From assembly GCF_000586555.1 (NCBI RefSeq), contig NZ_AZUC01000059.1, positions 62,001 to 126,000 on the forward strand: 64,000 bases of DNA. Direction: 5' to 3'. Numbering within the stretch: the stretch's first letter is position 1; each line of letters starts with the position of its first letter. This stretch comes from Sporosarcina sp. D27. Its GTDB lineage: Bacteria; Bacillota; Bacilli; Bacillales_A; Planococcaceae. The notes under the pieces were generated by a model. That model was not told where the DNA came from. It did not search any database and worked only from the letters and a program-made list of their open reading frames with translations. The position numbers and the translations under genes were made by a program. Shown piece after piece: positions 7,422-16,318 of the stretch.

Positions 7422-9935
7422 ATGAAAAAGTCTAATAATTACTCTAAATTCGTTGCAACAGCAGCTACAGCTACACTCGTTGCAACTGCAGTCGTACCAG
7501 CAGCATCCGCAAAAGAAATGAAATTCTCAGACGTCAGCGATCGTTATGCAGACGCTGTAAACTATTTAGTAGAAAACAATATTACACAAGGAATCTCTGA
7601 TTCTAAATTCGGCACACAATTAAATATTAAACGTGTAGACGTTGCAGTTCTCATCGCTAAAGCGACTCTAACTGAAGATGAAATCAAAAAAGCACCTGCT
7701 TCAACATTTGGTGATGTGCCGGCTCGCGCAACTAAATATGTAAGCGCATTGAAAGAAAAAGGCATTATCAATGGTAAAACCAATACATCATTCGGTTCTG
7801 ACCTTTCAATTACACGCGGTGAAGCAGCAATTATGCTTTCAAAAGCTTACGGTATCGAAGGCGACACAGCGAACGTGAAATTCGGAGATGTGGGTACACG
7901 CTACAAAGAAGCAGTTGCAGCTCTAGTGGATAACAAAATCACAACAGGTAAGACAGATACTAGTTTCGGAACTGCGCTATCTATTACACGTGGTGAGCTA
8001 GCAATCTTCTTGCATAGACTAGAAACTCTTGACGCTCCGGCTCAAGAATACAAGGTTGAGAGTGTCGAAGGCGTTAACGGCACACAAATTGAAGTGAAAT
8101 TCACCGATGCAGTCAATCCCGCAAGCTTGTTCAAAGACGGCAAAATGGGAGAGTTTAAAGATGGCGTATTCACGATGTCTAAAGTAAGCAATGCTGCTGA
8201 AACGGCTACTGGTTCACTTTCAAAAGACGGCAAAACATTAACTGTAACAACAGGTAAAGTAGTTGAAGGCGATTACACAGTCGTTATTGATAAAGTGAAA
8301 TCAGCAGATAACAAAGCAATTGAAAAGTTCTCTAAAGTCGTAACAATCGCTGCAGATAAAACTGCACCAAAAGTTCTTACAACTGAAAAAGTAAATGCTT
8401 CCCAATACAAGGTGAAATTCTCTGAGCCGATTAAAACGTTAGGCAATATTACGTACAAAGGCGAAGATGGCAATACAGTTGACGCACTAGCTAATACATT
8501 TAAAGAAGGTGCAACAGAAGTTTTATTCACGCTTCCATCGACATTAGAGGCAGGTAAAGCAATCAACTTACAAATGGTAGCGGCGAAAGATATGTCAGGT
8601 AACCTAATTTCACCAAATCCTACTGAGTTTACACTAACTAAAGGACAACCTGACGGAGTGGCGCCTACTGTCAAGTCCATTGAGCAGATAAATGCAAACC
8701 AATTCACAGTCTTATTCTCTGAAGAACTAGTTGGAAACCCTACAGTAACGGTTGGCGGAGTAGCAACTACTGTTGAGAAGGATGCTGGAAATCCACTTAA
8801 ATATGTGGTGACAGCTGGAAATAGCCTAACAACAGCACAAACAGTAGTTGTAAATGGCTTCTCAGATTTAAGTGGACAAGCTGGTACAGACTATTCAAAA
8901 GTAATCACATTCACAGAAGATACTGAAGCACCAGTTGTGACAGGAACGAACATCGTTGCAGATGCAACTGACTTGAAGCAGTATGTAGAATTTACATTTA
9001 ACAAAGACGTGACACTTACCGATGCAAAAGTTTCTGCAAAAGGAAGCTATGTAAAAGACAACGTGACAACTCCTAAAGTGACCTTAGATGCGAAAACAGT
9101 TTCGTACAAAGATGAGTCTAATAAGAAAGTAGTACGTGTTGCGCTTACTGATCTACTTGGCGACACTGCAGATGTTGAAGGGGCGAAATATGACTTAACG
9201 TATACACTTTCAGGAGTTAAATCGCTATCAGGTGTTGCCTTAAGTGAGAACACGGGGAATCTTAAATTTACTCGTGTAGCGGATGAGACTCCTGAAAACA
9301 CAGAAGTAGTTGGGATCACATCAGTTCAGGCATTTACAGACACTGATGGAGTTGTGGATAACAACAAAGTGAAAGTAGTGTTCGATAAAAAAGTGGATGG
9401 AGCATCTGCAGTAAACAAAGCAAACTACTCTATCCAAGGTGCTACAATCGATTCGGTAACGTTACTTGCGGCTAAGGGAGGCACTCAAGAGGCAATCTTG
9501 AATTTGACAACAGGTTCAAGCACATTCAATGGCGAGCGTGCAATGACAATTAAAAACATCAAAGCGCTTGGTTCAACAAAAACAATGGAGCAATGGAATG
9601 GTTCAGTTGATTTGAAAGAAAACGTTGCACCAACGGTAACTTCTGCAAACTTGACTGAAACGAATAAAATTACTTTGACATTCTCTGAAGCAGTTACAAG
9701 CGGAGCTTTGGCAGACTTTGCAATCTTATCAGATGGTAAGACAATCGCAGATGCAAAAGAAATGAATGCAGTAATCGGTGCTGACAAAAAAACAGCGACA
9801 ATTACTCTAGACACAGCATTGACATCTGAACAAATCAACAAAGGCATCACATTGAAGCCAGTTGAAACAATGGACATTAAAGATGAAAACGGCAATTTGC
9901 TATCTGTACCAACAAACATTACCGTTTCAAATTAA
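7422..9935 (+). CDS. S-layer protein with three SLH domains and Ig-like repeats
   Basis: This 837-aa secreted protein starts with a signal peptide (MKKSNNYSKFVATAATATLVATAVV, cleaved after PAASA). Three SLH domains begin near residues 35, 92 and 152 (FSDVSDRYADAVNYL, FGDVPARATKYVSAL, FGDVGTRYKEAVAAL). The remaining 620 residues are Thr/Ala/Val-rich with repeated bacterial Ig/SbsA-like units, visible as recurring words such as NASQYKVKFSEPI, NANQFTVLFSEEL and NKITLTFSEAV. This is the architecture of S-layer array proteins: the SLH part binds the secondary cell wall polymer and the repeats build the lattice. The codon choice is strongly biased, as in highly expressed genes. The gene has its own leader and terminator. 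Confidence 0.92.
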   Translation: MKKSNNYSKFVATAATATLVATAVVPAASAKEMKFSDVSDRYADAVNYLVENNITQGISDSKFGTQLNIKRVDVAVLIAKATLTEDEIKKAPASTFGDVPARATKYVSALKEKGIINGKTNTSFGSDLSITRGEAAIMLSKAYGIEGDTANVKFGDVGTRYKEAVAALVDNKITTGKTDTSFGTALSITRGELAIFLHRLETLDAPAQEYKVESVEGVNGTQIEVKFTDAVNPASLFKDGKMGEFKDGVFTMSKVSNAAETATGSLSKDGKTLTVTTGKVVEGDYTVVIDKVKSADNKAIEKFSKVVTIAADKTAPKVLTTEKVNASQYKVKFSEPIKTLGNITYKGEDGNTVDALANTFKEGATEVLFTLPSTLEAGKAINLQMVAAKDMSGNLISPNPTEFTLTKGQPDGVAPTVKSIEQINANQFTVLFSEELVGNPTVTVGGVATTVEKDAGNPLKYVVTAGNSLTTAQTVVVNGFSDLSGQAGTDYSKVITFTEDTEAPVVTGTNIVADATDLKQYVEFTFNKDVTLTDAKVSAKGSYVKDNVTTPKVTLDAKTVSYKDESNKKVVRVALTDLLGDTADVEGAKYDLTYTLSGVKSLSGVALSENTGNLKFTRVADETPENTEVVGITSVQAFTDTDGVVDNNKVKVVFDKKVDGASAVNKANYSIQGATIDSVTLLAAKGGTQEAILNLTTGSSTFNGERAMTIKNIKALGSTKTMEQWNGSVDLKENVAPTVTSANLTETNKITLTFSEAVTSGALADFAILSDGKTIADAKEMNAVIGADKKTATITLDTALTSEQINKGITLKPVETMDIKDENGNLLSVPTNITVSN

Positions 9936-9943
9936 GTTAAACT

Positions 9944-9977
9944 AAAAAGGCTCTTCGCAGAAGCGGAGAGCCTTTTT
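9944..9977 (+). terminator. Terminator of the S-layer gene
   Basis: AAAAAGGCTCTTCGC pairs with GCGGAGAGCCTTTTT across a short AGAA loop, with a T run at the end. Confidence 0.9.
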
Positions 9978-10000
9978 CAAACCTTAAATTTATATCTATT

Positions 10001-10489
10001 TCAGTACTTAGTAGGAATATCCCGCAAATTCGTATCTCGTGCCTCAGCACGAACATCCCGCTCCAGCATTTCATTACTCTCAGGAATATTGAAACTACCA
10101 AGATCCTTCTTTTCTATCACTGCAGAAGTCAGGTCTCCTTTATCATGATTAGATGCATCCCAAAAATCACCTTTATCTACATACAATAAGAAGGCACCGT
10201 TCTCTACAGCGGCCAGGTAGCGATCTGTCTCATCTTCAGTCAAATCCATCTGAGTCAATGCTTTTCGTGCAGGTTGTTCATCAGACAGAAATGTCGTGAA
10301 TCGGTCCCACCATGAGGCATCCGCTTTTTGTATTTCAGCTTCTGTCATTCCGCGAACGATTGAGACATCTTCTTTGTCTTCTGTAACCACATACATATTT
10401 TCTTCGGCGATTCCGTTTTTGTGCAGTTCATGGATCTTATCTAGCAACTCATTCTCACTATGGAAAATTCCAGCAAATTCTCGATTCAT
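10001..10489 (-). CDS. General stress protein 17M-like (YflT domain)
   Basis: This 162-aa soluble protein begins MNREFAGIFHSENELLDKIHELHKNG, which matches the N-terminal YflT/Gsp17M fold, a beta-alpha-beta ferredoxin-like domain found in SigB-controlled heat-stress proteins. An AASWWDRF-type helix (DASWWDRFTTFL near residue 80) and an NGAFLLYVD strand near 116 complete the domain. A charged C-terminal tail follows. Its molecular role is unknown. The ATG at 10489 is preferred over the TTG two codons upstream, because GGAGG lies nine bases before the ATG and only three before the TTG. No clear SigB promoter was recognised. Confidence 0.8.
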   Translation of the reverse strand: MNREFAGIFHSENELLDKIHELHKNGIAEENMYVVTEDKEDVSIVRGMTEAEIQKADASWWDRFTTFLSDEQPARKALTQMDLTEDETDRYLAAVENGAFLLYVDKGDFWDASNHDKGDLTSAVIEKKDLGSFNIPESNEMLERDVRAEARDTNLRDIPTKY

Positions 10490-10591
10490 CTTCAATTTCC
10501 TCCATTCGGGTTAAGAACGTATACTATGAGACTTTGTTTATTGATACCCTTTACGCTTAACCTGAAACAAGAAGATTGAATTGTTCGTCAA

Positions 10592-10816
10592 TTAAAGAGG
10601 GTCAGACTGATTGTCCCGATGGTATTCGGAAAGTTGAATGACTCGGACGTTTGCAGTGTTCAGTTCATGGTAAATTTCCCGACTGTCCCAAAATGAAATA
10701 TAGCGGTCTCGTTCACTTGCGAGTAGTGCGATGACCTCGTCCGCTGATTCATAGTGAACAAATCGACGGATGTAGTGTTCTTCGTCAAAGAAATACGTGA
10801 TTTTAAATTCTTTCAT
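10592..10816 (-). CDS. Small conserved-looking hypothetical protein, 74 aa
   Basis: The protein begins MKEFKITYFFDEEHYIRRFVHYESADEVIALL and ends in a polar tail (LSEYHRDNQSDPL). It is rich in aromatic and acidic residues and has no signal peptide or membrane segment. The predicted beta-alpha-beta pattern suggests a small globular domain, but the family was not recognised. The ATG at 10816 is chosen because AAAGGA lies eight bases upstream; earlier in-frame codons overlap that site. It lies between the stress-protein gene and the VanZ gene on the same strand, separated from VanZ by a terminator, so it has its own promoter. Confidence 0.6.
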   Translation of the reverse strand: MKEFKITYFFDEEHYIRRFVHYESADEVIALLASERDRYISFWDSREIYHELNTANVRVIQLSEYHRDNQSDPL

Positions 10817-10844
10817 CGGAATCATCCTTTCAATTTTATAATGA

Positions 10845-10882
10845 AAAACGGGCAGCCTCAATGGATGCAGGCTGCCCGTTTC
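10845..10882 (-). terminator. Terminator of the VanZ gene
   Basis: AACGGGCAGCCT and AGGCTGCCCGTT form a 12-base-pair perfect stem just after the VanZ stop. On the minus strand the stem is followed by TTTTTC. Confidence 0.9.
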
Positions 10883-10884
10883 GT

Positions 10885-11376
10885 TTAGCCCATAGTCCAC
10901 GTTTTGCGTGATTTGGAACGAAAAAGTTTGAAAAGTTGAATGATGATTAAAAATACGAGTGCTCCGGACATGTCGAGCATGACATCTTGCCAAGTTGCGG
11001 TGCGTCCTCCTGTGATCGATTGATGGAATTCATCAGCCGAGGCTGCGAGAAATGTAAGGAGTGCAGCCATGAAGAAGCGAAATCTCATTTTAGGTAAGAG
11101 CCAATAGAATACTGCAGCGAGTGCACCGAATGTGAAGAAGTGAGCGCTTTTCCGTACTAGAAATTCGATGAAGTAGTAATAGCCACGTTCGTCGACTGAA
11201 ATGGTTTTCCCCCAGTATGGGATCTGTAGTTTGGATAACGGTTGTTCGAGCGGCTGGTTAGGCAACAGTTGTTGCAGTTTTGGAACAATCGTTTGTTGTT
11301 CGTAGGTTTGACTGGAGGATATGAAGAGCCCTGCGATAATGCCAATGAGTAATACAACGACGACTAGTTTTTTCAT
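10885..11376 (-). CDS. VanZ-like membrane protein
   Basis: This 163-aa protein has an N-terminal helix (MKKLVVVVLLIGIIAGLF) and at least three further helices. It carries the VanZ family landmarks RKSAHFFTFGALA near residue 84 and DEFHQSITGGRTATWQDVMLD near 125. VanZ was first described as giving low-level teicoplanin resistance in the vanA cluster. Chromosomal homologues in Bacillales are widespread and their role is not settled. Starting at the ATG at 11376 gives a proper hydrophobic N terminus; the longer frame adds a Pro-rich stretch that is not credible. No ribosome binding site precedes this ATG, and the promoter element just upstream suggests a leaderless mRNA. Confidence 0.82.
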   Translation of the reverse strand: MKKLVVVVLLIGIIAGLFISSSQTYEQQTIVPKLQQLLPNQPLEQPLSKLQIPYWGKTISVDERGYYYFIEFLVRKSAHFFTFGALAAVFYWLLPKMRFRFFMAALLTFLAASADEFHQSITGGRTATWQDVMLDMSGALVFLIIIQLFKLFRSKSRKTWTMG

Positions 11377-11382
11377 GGTGCG

Positions 11383-11391
11383 AGTATAACA
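11383..11391 (-). promoter_or_regulatory. Extended -10 promoter abutting the VanZ start
   Basis: TGTTATACT on the minus strand is an extended -10 (TGn plus TATACT) that ends seven bases before the VanZ ATG. The predicted +1 would fall on or next to the A of ATG. The -35 is weak. Confidence 0.45.
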
Positions 11392-11399
11392 TATTTTGG

Positions 11400-11806
11400 G
11401 CGGTTGTGCAGGGGGAACTGGTGTGAGACCGCTTGGCGCTGGAGGATGCCTTTCGCAAAGAGCCAAGGAAGTGCGTCTTGTCTCTTTGCTTCGGCGACCT
11501 CAGCAGACGCCTGCGCTGTGGTTTTCGTTGAATCAGGATGAGATAGAGTTTACTGGTGAATAAGGGGGAATGCCTACAAGTGACAAAGGACTTAGATCTA
11601 AAAATGAATATCAGCCATTTCCATTGTACGAAGTGGAAGACAGCCTAAGTTTCGCTGAGACCGCTTGAAACATAGTGCAATACCGTCGCTGATGCGGGTA
11701 CCTACTATTACAGAGTGTTTACAATCTGCATAACCAAGTTAGCATCAGTAGAATATGGGGAATAAGAGAGGGTACATCTACATAATGAGTGAAATGAGGG
11801 ACGACT
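11400..11806. other. Intergenic region, possible decayed GC-rich repeat
   Basis: No gene is seen. The stretch 11400-11680 is richer in GC than its flanks and has words such as GCTGAGACCGC and CGACCTCAGCAGACGCCTGCG. These resemble the ubiquitous GC-rich intergenic repeats of Bacillales, but degraded. The end (after 11750) is the leader of the acyltransferase gene. Confidence 0.35.
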
Positions 11807-12832
11807 ATGAAACGGCTTGTCTATATGGATTGGCTCCGCATTCTTGCGGCACTTGCGGTTGTGACAATTCACGTTTCGGCGGGGGTTGTGACAGATGACG
11901 CGCAAGACTATAAAAGTCCATGGATGGCGGGCAATTTTTATGAATCGATTTCAAGATGGGCGGTACCGATGTTCGTCATGATCAGTGGAGCGCTCATGCT
12001 GGGCAGTACACGGGAAATCACAATATTGTCGTTTTTGAAGAAGAAGTTAGCGAAAATCCTGATTCCGCTGTTTGCATGGAGTGTCATTTATTATGCGAAC
12101 GAAGTACGAAAAGATGAAATAACGTTTTCCGTTGCTGACTTCATAAAACGTTTTGCAACCGATGACATCATGTATCATCTATGGTTTCTCTATATGATTG
12201 CAGGGTTGTATCTCATTACTCCTCTGCTTAAAATACTGATACAGCACGCTAAGCGTAAAGATATTGAGTATTTTTTAATACTGTGGCTTTTTGCATCCGT
12301 CTTTTCTAATTGGCTGGAATATTTCATAGGGTATCGTTTCGAAATCGAATTATTCTTCGTGACCCATTACATAGGTTATTACGTGCTGGGCTATTATTTA
12401 TTTACATTTGAATTCCATGCTAAGTGGAGAATCCTTATATATATTGGTGGAATTGCAGGCTTTGTCACTACGTTTTTCATGACTTACCATGAGTCGTTAA
12501 AAATCGATGAACCACTCGAACAGTTTTGGTATGACGAACACTCTCCGAACGTACTTCTTATGGCAGTGGCACTCTTCATGGTGTTCAAGTCGAGCAAAAT
12601 AGGTGAAGTAAAGGTGCCATGGATTGGAAAAGTCATTAGCCAAGCAAGCTTTGGAATCTATCTTATCCATGTCTTGGTTATGCAGACGCTTTACGAAAAA
12701 TTCGATTTTGTTTGGTTCGATTTGCATCCGATTATTGGCATACCTTATAAAGTGTTACTCATCGTTACAATTAGTACAATACTGGTTCGTTTCATCAAGA
12801 AAGTGCCGGTATTAAGAGGAATTATACCTTAA
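11807..12832 (+). CDS. Acyltransferase 3 family membrane protein
   Basis: This 341-aa polytopic protein with about ten helices starts MKRLVYMDWLRILAALAVVTIHVSAG. That segment holds the DxxR and H residues (D8, R11, H22) that define acyltransferase 3 (OatA/WecH/NodX type). The segment RWAVPMFVMISGALML near residue 50 is also typical. These enzymes move acyl groups, usually acetyl, onto exported sugars. There is no fused SGNH domain, so it resembles WecH-like or exopolysaccharide O-acetyltransferases more than OatA. It is flanked by long non-coding DNA and is probably a single-gene unit. The acceptor cannot be told, though the wall-polymer neighbourhood is suggestive. Confidence 0.85.
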   Translation: MKRLVYMDWLRILAALAVVTIHVSAGVVTDDAQDYKSPWMAGNFYESISRWAVPMFVMISGALMLGSTREITILSFLKKKLAKILIPLFAWSVIYYANEVRKDEITFSVADFIKRFATDDIMYHLWFLYMIAGLYLITPLLKILIQHAKRKDIEYFLILWLFASVFSNWLEYFIGYRFEIELFFVTHYIGYYVLGYYLFTFEFHAKWRILIYIGGIAGFVTTFFMTYHESLKIDEPLEQFWYDEHSPNVLLMAVALFMVFKSSKIGEVKVPWIGKVISQASFGIYLIHVLVMQTLYEKFDFVWFDLHPIIGIPYKVLLIVTISTILVRFIKKVPVLRGIIP

Positions 12833-13590
12833 GGACTGATGTGATATCATGTGAATTGGTCACGTTAGGTTAATTGAAGTGCCGCTAGCTGTTACATTAT
12901 AAATAGGTTGAAAGCGGAAGATATATAGGACAAGTCGTATATTTAAAAATTCGCTAATTATGATTAAGCACGGAAAAGGTTCTGGGTGCAGGATTGAGAT
13001 ATGATGTACTTGGAGAATAAAGAATCAAAGCCCATCGCAGATTTGGTGATGGGCACTTTGTCTTTACACTTTTCTCGAAAATGAAAGCAAAGAGAATGCG
13101 ATATTTAGAGAACTCACTTATTTAGTAATGGATAGTGAAATTTTTCATTGAACCTTTAATGGAACTAAGTAATCTTGGATAGTGGTAATGCGTTTAGGAT
13201 TTGAGTTAGTGGAAACTGATGTGGAAGAAGGGGTGGTAATGATGAAGAGGAAGGAGAATTAAAAGACGGCGATTTTTTGCATAATGTTTGTATTTGTTTT
13301 GCATAAAGGGAAGGTCTGCTCGTGCTTTTCTGAAAAGATTTAGTAAAGCACCTGCCTGTGTACCACGAAAATTAATAGCTATTCAGAATAGTTCTGGCTT
13401 TGTGTTGTACACAAGCAAAGCTTTTAAACTACAATCACTGTACCAACCATTTGTGAAACTAACTATAGAGTTGTTGGAATTATTAATGGAATATTATTAG
13501 TTCGGAGTATTGGTCTGTGCATGTCTTGTATATATGTCTGTATTGTAGTTGCGACTAGCAGGGACAATATAACGGGAACTAGGAGGGGGA
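12833..13590. other. Long intergenic region with one hairpin and one palindromic repeat
   Basis: No supported gene is present. A hairpin at about 13029-13054 (GCCCATC with GATGGGC) could terminate the acyltransferase transcript, although its T run is weak. A copy of the interspersed palindrome lies at 13354-13416. The short frame across 13288-13500 runs through that repeat and is not considered coding. Confidence 0.5.
13354..13416. repeat. Interspersed palindromic repeat, copy 1
   Basis: Left arm GCCTGTGTACCACGAAAATT and right arm CTTTGTGTTGTACACAAGCA, with the conserved centre ATTCAGAATAGTTCTGG. It matches the other copies at 14681, 15815, 16441, 20215 and 24112. Confidence 0.8.
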
Positions 13591-14673
13591 GTGAAGTTTA
13601 TGCCGATCGAAGTAGGAATTTGGAAGGTGGAGAACGACCACCCGAAGCGCTTGCATTATTCAGCTATCCAGTCCGAAAAGAAATTAGAGACATTGCTAGA
13701 AAAGGATACATCTATTCTTGGGGAGGACGTCCTAATCATTGGCCGACAAGTGATGACGGAACATGGGAAATCGATAGATCTACTTGGCATGGACCGTGAA
13801 GGGAATCTGATTATTTATGAACTGAAGAAAAACCAGACATCGAGAGAAGTGGCGGCTCAGGCGATGGATTATGCAAGCTGGGCCCAAACACTGACTTATG
13901 AGGCCGTGGAGGAACTATATGAGGGGAAATATAAGGAGCCGCTCGAAAAAGGATTTGCTGCACAGTTTCAAGAACAACTGCCGGAAGAGTTGAATGCAAG
14001 TCATCGGATGGTGATCGTCTGTGCAGAGCTTGATTACGCAACAGAACGAATTATTAACTACTTAACGGAGAATTATAACGTACCGATCAACGCATTATAT
14101 TTCCGGTATTTTGTCGAAAATGATGAAGAGTTTCTTGCAAGAACGTGGCTGATTGACCCGCACTTACCTGAGAATGCCTTAGTCAGCAGCAAGGCAGCGA
14201 AAAAGAAAGAGCCATGGAACAAGCGAGATTTCGTCGTCAACTTTGAAGATGGAACACATCGCAGTTGGGCAGATGCGATGAATTTTGGATTTATCGCTGC
14301 GGGCAATGGAAAGTGGTACAGTCAGACTCTAAACAACTTATTTCTTGGTGCCCGGATTTTCTGTATGATTCCAGGGAAAGGCTATGTCGGTATAGGAAAA
14401 GTCGTGAAGGAAGCGGTTCCAGCAAAAAAGGCGGTTGTTTTGCTGGAGGAAGGGGAGCGCCGACTGCTAGATTGCAATCTGCATAATTCGAATATCGGGC
14501 ACGACGCCGATGACCTTGAAAAATGTGAATATGTCGTTGCAATTGAATGGCAAAAAACCGTTCCAATCCAGAAGGCATTCTGGACACTAGGACTTCGCTC
14601 CAATCAAAACTCGGCATTCAAACTGCGGAACCAGTATACGATTGATAAGGTGGAGGAGTTTTTTGGGATTTAA
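13591..14673 (+). CDS. NucS/DUF91-like PD-(D/E)XK nuclease
   Basis: The N-terminal 190 residues contain IDLLGMDREGNLIIYELKKNQT near residues 60-80. This is the D...ExK core of the endonuclease NucS (DUF91)-like PD-(D/E)XK fold, with the conserved IGRQ segment before it and the QAMDYASWAQTL helix after it. The C-terminal half (about 200-360) has a WADAMNFGFIAAGNGKWY segment and a beta-rich part, probably a DNA- or modified-base-reading module. The family acts on mismatched, branched or foreign DNA; which one applies here is unknown. AGGAGGGGG precedes a GTG at 13591 by four bases and an ATG at 13600 by thirteen, so either may be used. It lies among accessory genes and repeats. Confidence 0.78.
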   Translation: MKFMPIEVGIWKVENDHPKRLHYSAIQSEKKLETLLEKDTSILGEDVLIIGRQVMTEHGKSIDLLGMDREGNLIIYELKKNQTSREVAAQAMDYASWAQTLTYEAVEELYEGKYKEPLEKGFAAQFQEQLPEELNASHRMVIVCAELDYATERIINYLTENYNVPINALYFRYFVENDEEFLARTWLIDPHLPENALVSSKAAKKKEPWNKRDFVVNFEDGTHRSWADAMNFGFIAAGNGKWYSQTLNNLFLGARIFCMIPGKGYVGIGKVVKEAVPAKKAVVLLEEGERRLLDCNLHNSNIGHDADDLEKCEYVVAIEWQKTVPIQKAFWTLGLRSNQNSAFKLRNQYTIDKVEEFFGI

Positions 14674-14680
14674 AAGGGCT

Positions 14681-14744
14681 GCCTGTGCACCGCAAAATCC
14701 GAACATTAATTAGACTTGTTCTGATTTTGTGTCGTGTACAGGCA
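14681..14744. repeat. Interspersed palindromic repeat, copy 2
   Basis: Begins GCCTGTGCACCGCAAAATCC eight bases after the nuclease stop and ends TTTGTGTCGTGTACAGGCA. It probably folds into a long hairpin that can end the nuclease transcript. Confidence 0.8.
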
Positions 14745-14777
14745 TCGCTAATTATAGAGGATATTAGTGGGAATTAG

Positions 14778-15428
14778 ATGGGGGCTTTAAGCGAAGATAA
14801 TATTGGAAAAGTACTTGAGTGGTCATATAATAAGGTTATCGAGGGTATTCCAGGAACGGATACGGCTTACGAGTTAGCAGATAGCTACTTAGAGAAAAAC
14901 TTAAATATAGACCAAGATATAGATAGTCTAATCAATTGGCAGACGACAAAGTGTGCTACTTCAGGTTTTATTACTGGGCTGGGTGGAGTAATCACTTTGC
15001 CCGTGGCAATCCCAGCTAACATTGCATCATTAATCTATGTTCAAATGAGAATGGTTGCATCGATAGCCCATTTAAGAGGTTATGATGACCATGTGCAAAC
15101 ATTTGTATACGCATGTTTAACTGGACAAAGTGTGGCGGAAGTAGTGAAGTCCGCTGGAGTGAAAATTGGTTTGAATGTTGGGGAGGCTCAGGTTAAAAGA
15201 ATTCCAACACAAGTATTAGTAAAGATTAATCAAAAAGTTGGTTTTCGTTTGGTCACTAAGTTTGGTCAAAAAGGTATTATCAATTTAGGGAAGATGGTTC
15301 CGGTTTTAGGCGGAGTGATTGGAGGAAGTTTTGATGTTGTTAGTACGAAAACAATAGCAACTGCAGCAAAAAGAACTTTCAAATTAAACGGCTATGATAA
15401 AGATAGAAATGTGATTAAAACTATGTAG
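14778..15428 (+). CDS. EcsC family protein
   Basis: This 216-aa protein has the EcsC-family features: a Gly-rich helical hairpin CATSGFITGLGGVITLPVAIPANIASL near residues 55-80, the helix VQMRMVASIAHLRGYD and a C-terminal VPVLGGVIGGSFDVVSTKTIATAAKR segment with the typical Gly-Gly turns. EcsC-family proteins are membrane-associated and their biochemical function is not known; some accompany ABC exporters, others stand alone in accessory regions. Here no ABC genes are adjacent. The ribosome binding site is weak (GGGAA). It follows palindrome copy 2 directly. Confidence 0.8.
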   Translation: MGALSEDNIGKVLEWSYNKVIEGIPGTDTAYELADSYLEKNLNIDQDIDSLINWQTTKCATSGFITGLGGVITLPVAIPANIASLIYVQMRMVASIAHLRGYDDHVQTFVYACLTGQSVAEVVKSAGVKIGLNVGEAQVKRIPTQVLVKINQKVGFRLVTKFGQKGIINLGKMVPVLGGVIGGSFDVVSTKTIATAAKRTFKLNGYDKDRNVIKTM

Positions 15429-15552
15429 TATGAAAAGACTTGTCAGTGTACCTAGTAAAACTAAGAATAACTAGGCACCACTCAATAATTCGATAAGTTA
15501 TATACAACAAGAGTAGTTTTTTTATAAAAAAATAAATACATAAGGTGATTGG

Positions 15553-15783
15553 ATGATTTCTGTTGAAATTTATAAAAATGGTGAGTTGTTGAAAGAATGT
15601 GAAAGCATTCAAGATGCAGGTCGCTACTTGCAACAGTATACAGGAGATCGATTCAAGCGATTCAATGCTATCCAAAATGGGTACTGCTATGGAGATATCT
15701 GGAGCTATAATGGTGCAAGTTATACTTTTAAGGTATCAGCCGAATTTGCAAATAAGAGAAAAAGACAATTAGAATCTAAATAA
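15553..15783 (+). CDS. Small protein, possible NUMOD1-like DNA-binding module
   Basis: This 76-aa protein has an AAGGTG site five bases before its ATG. The central segment ECESIQDAGRYLQQYTG followed by FKRFNAIQNGYCYGDIWSY has the layout of NUMOD1-type helix-turn-helix modules: a short strand, an AA-type helix starting at a Ser, a second helix, then a Gly-containing turn and aromatic end. Such modules are usually part of homing endonucleases; here the module stands alone. The basic tail (NKRKRQLESK) would suit nucleic-acid binding. The assignment is by eye only. It follows the EcsC gene with a 124-base gap and is itself followed by palindrome copy 3. Confidence 0.5.
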   Translation: MISVEIYKNGELLKECESIQDAGRYLQQYTGDRFKRFNAIQNGYCYGDIWSYNGASYTFKVSAEFANKRKRQLESK

Positions 15784-15814
15784 GATGATATAGTAAGGTA
15801 ATAAAAAAACGACC

Positions 15815-15868
15815 GCCTGAGCACGACACAACTCCAGAATTGTTCTGGAATTGTGTCGTGCTCAGGCA
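15815..15868. repeat. Interspersed palindromic repeat, copy 3 (near-perfect)
   Basis: Left arm GCCTGAGCACGACACAACTC and right arm AATTGTGTCGTGCTCAGGCA match almost completely around the centre CAGAATTGTTCTG. The compensated change in both arms (GAGCAC with GTGCTC, where other copies have GTGCAC) shows selection for pairing or recent copying. Confidence 0.88.
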
Positions 15869-16004
15869 ACGTTATGTACTTTTTCATTTCAAAACTATGT
15901 ACTTCTATTTTGCACTACACACACGCTAAGCGTCTAGTCGAAGTAGCGAAATTAGCTATGAGACCAAAAGTAGTAGAGAATAAGACATAAGGGGAAAATA
16001 AGCA

Positions 16005-16253
16005 ATGGAGTTTATTGATTATCTTAAAATTAGACATACCTTAACTTCAGGGGAAAAGCAGTTGAAAGATAATTCGGCAGAGCAGTACAATAAACGCTTG
16101 CTAAACTTGAAGAGGCTTAAAATATATAATGGAGAACCGGAGTTGACAGAAGAGATGGAGAAGCAGATTGCTGTACATTATAATGATTCAGTAAAAGCGT
16201 ATTCGCGGACGATTAAGTACTATATTGAGTATATGAATTATAATGGGCGATGA
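16005..16253 (+). CDS. Small hypothetical protein, 82 aa
   Basis: AGGGG lies ten bases before the ATG. The sequence (MEFIDYLKIRHTLTSGEKQLKDNSAEQYNKRLLNLK and later VKAYSRTIKYYIEYM) is helical, basic and Tyr-rich. Its helix arrangement is faintly like the SAM-like N-terminal arm-binding domain of tyrosine recombinases, but no catalytic domain follows, so no function is claimed. It lies alone between palindrome copies 3 and 4, in the accessory stretch. Confidence 0.45.
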   Translation: MEFIDYLKIRHTLTSGEKQLKDNSAEQYNKRLLNLKRLKIYNGEPELTEEMEKQIAVHYNDSVKAYSRTIKYYIEYMNYNGR

Positions 16254-16318
16254 ATTATAGGAATGCGAAATTTGTGTTTAAGATGGCCTACCATTCCCGC
16301 TTCTGGAGGATATAATGT

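Noticed and set aside
13288-13500. Plus-strand 70-codon frame
   Set aside because: It runs through a palindromic repeat copy and has no ribosome binding site.
16005-16253. Phage integrase fragment
   Set aside because: Only a faint helix pattern; no catalytic residues, attachment site or other phage genes.
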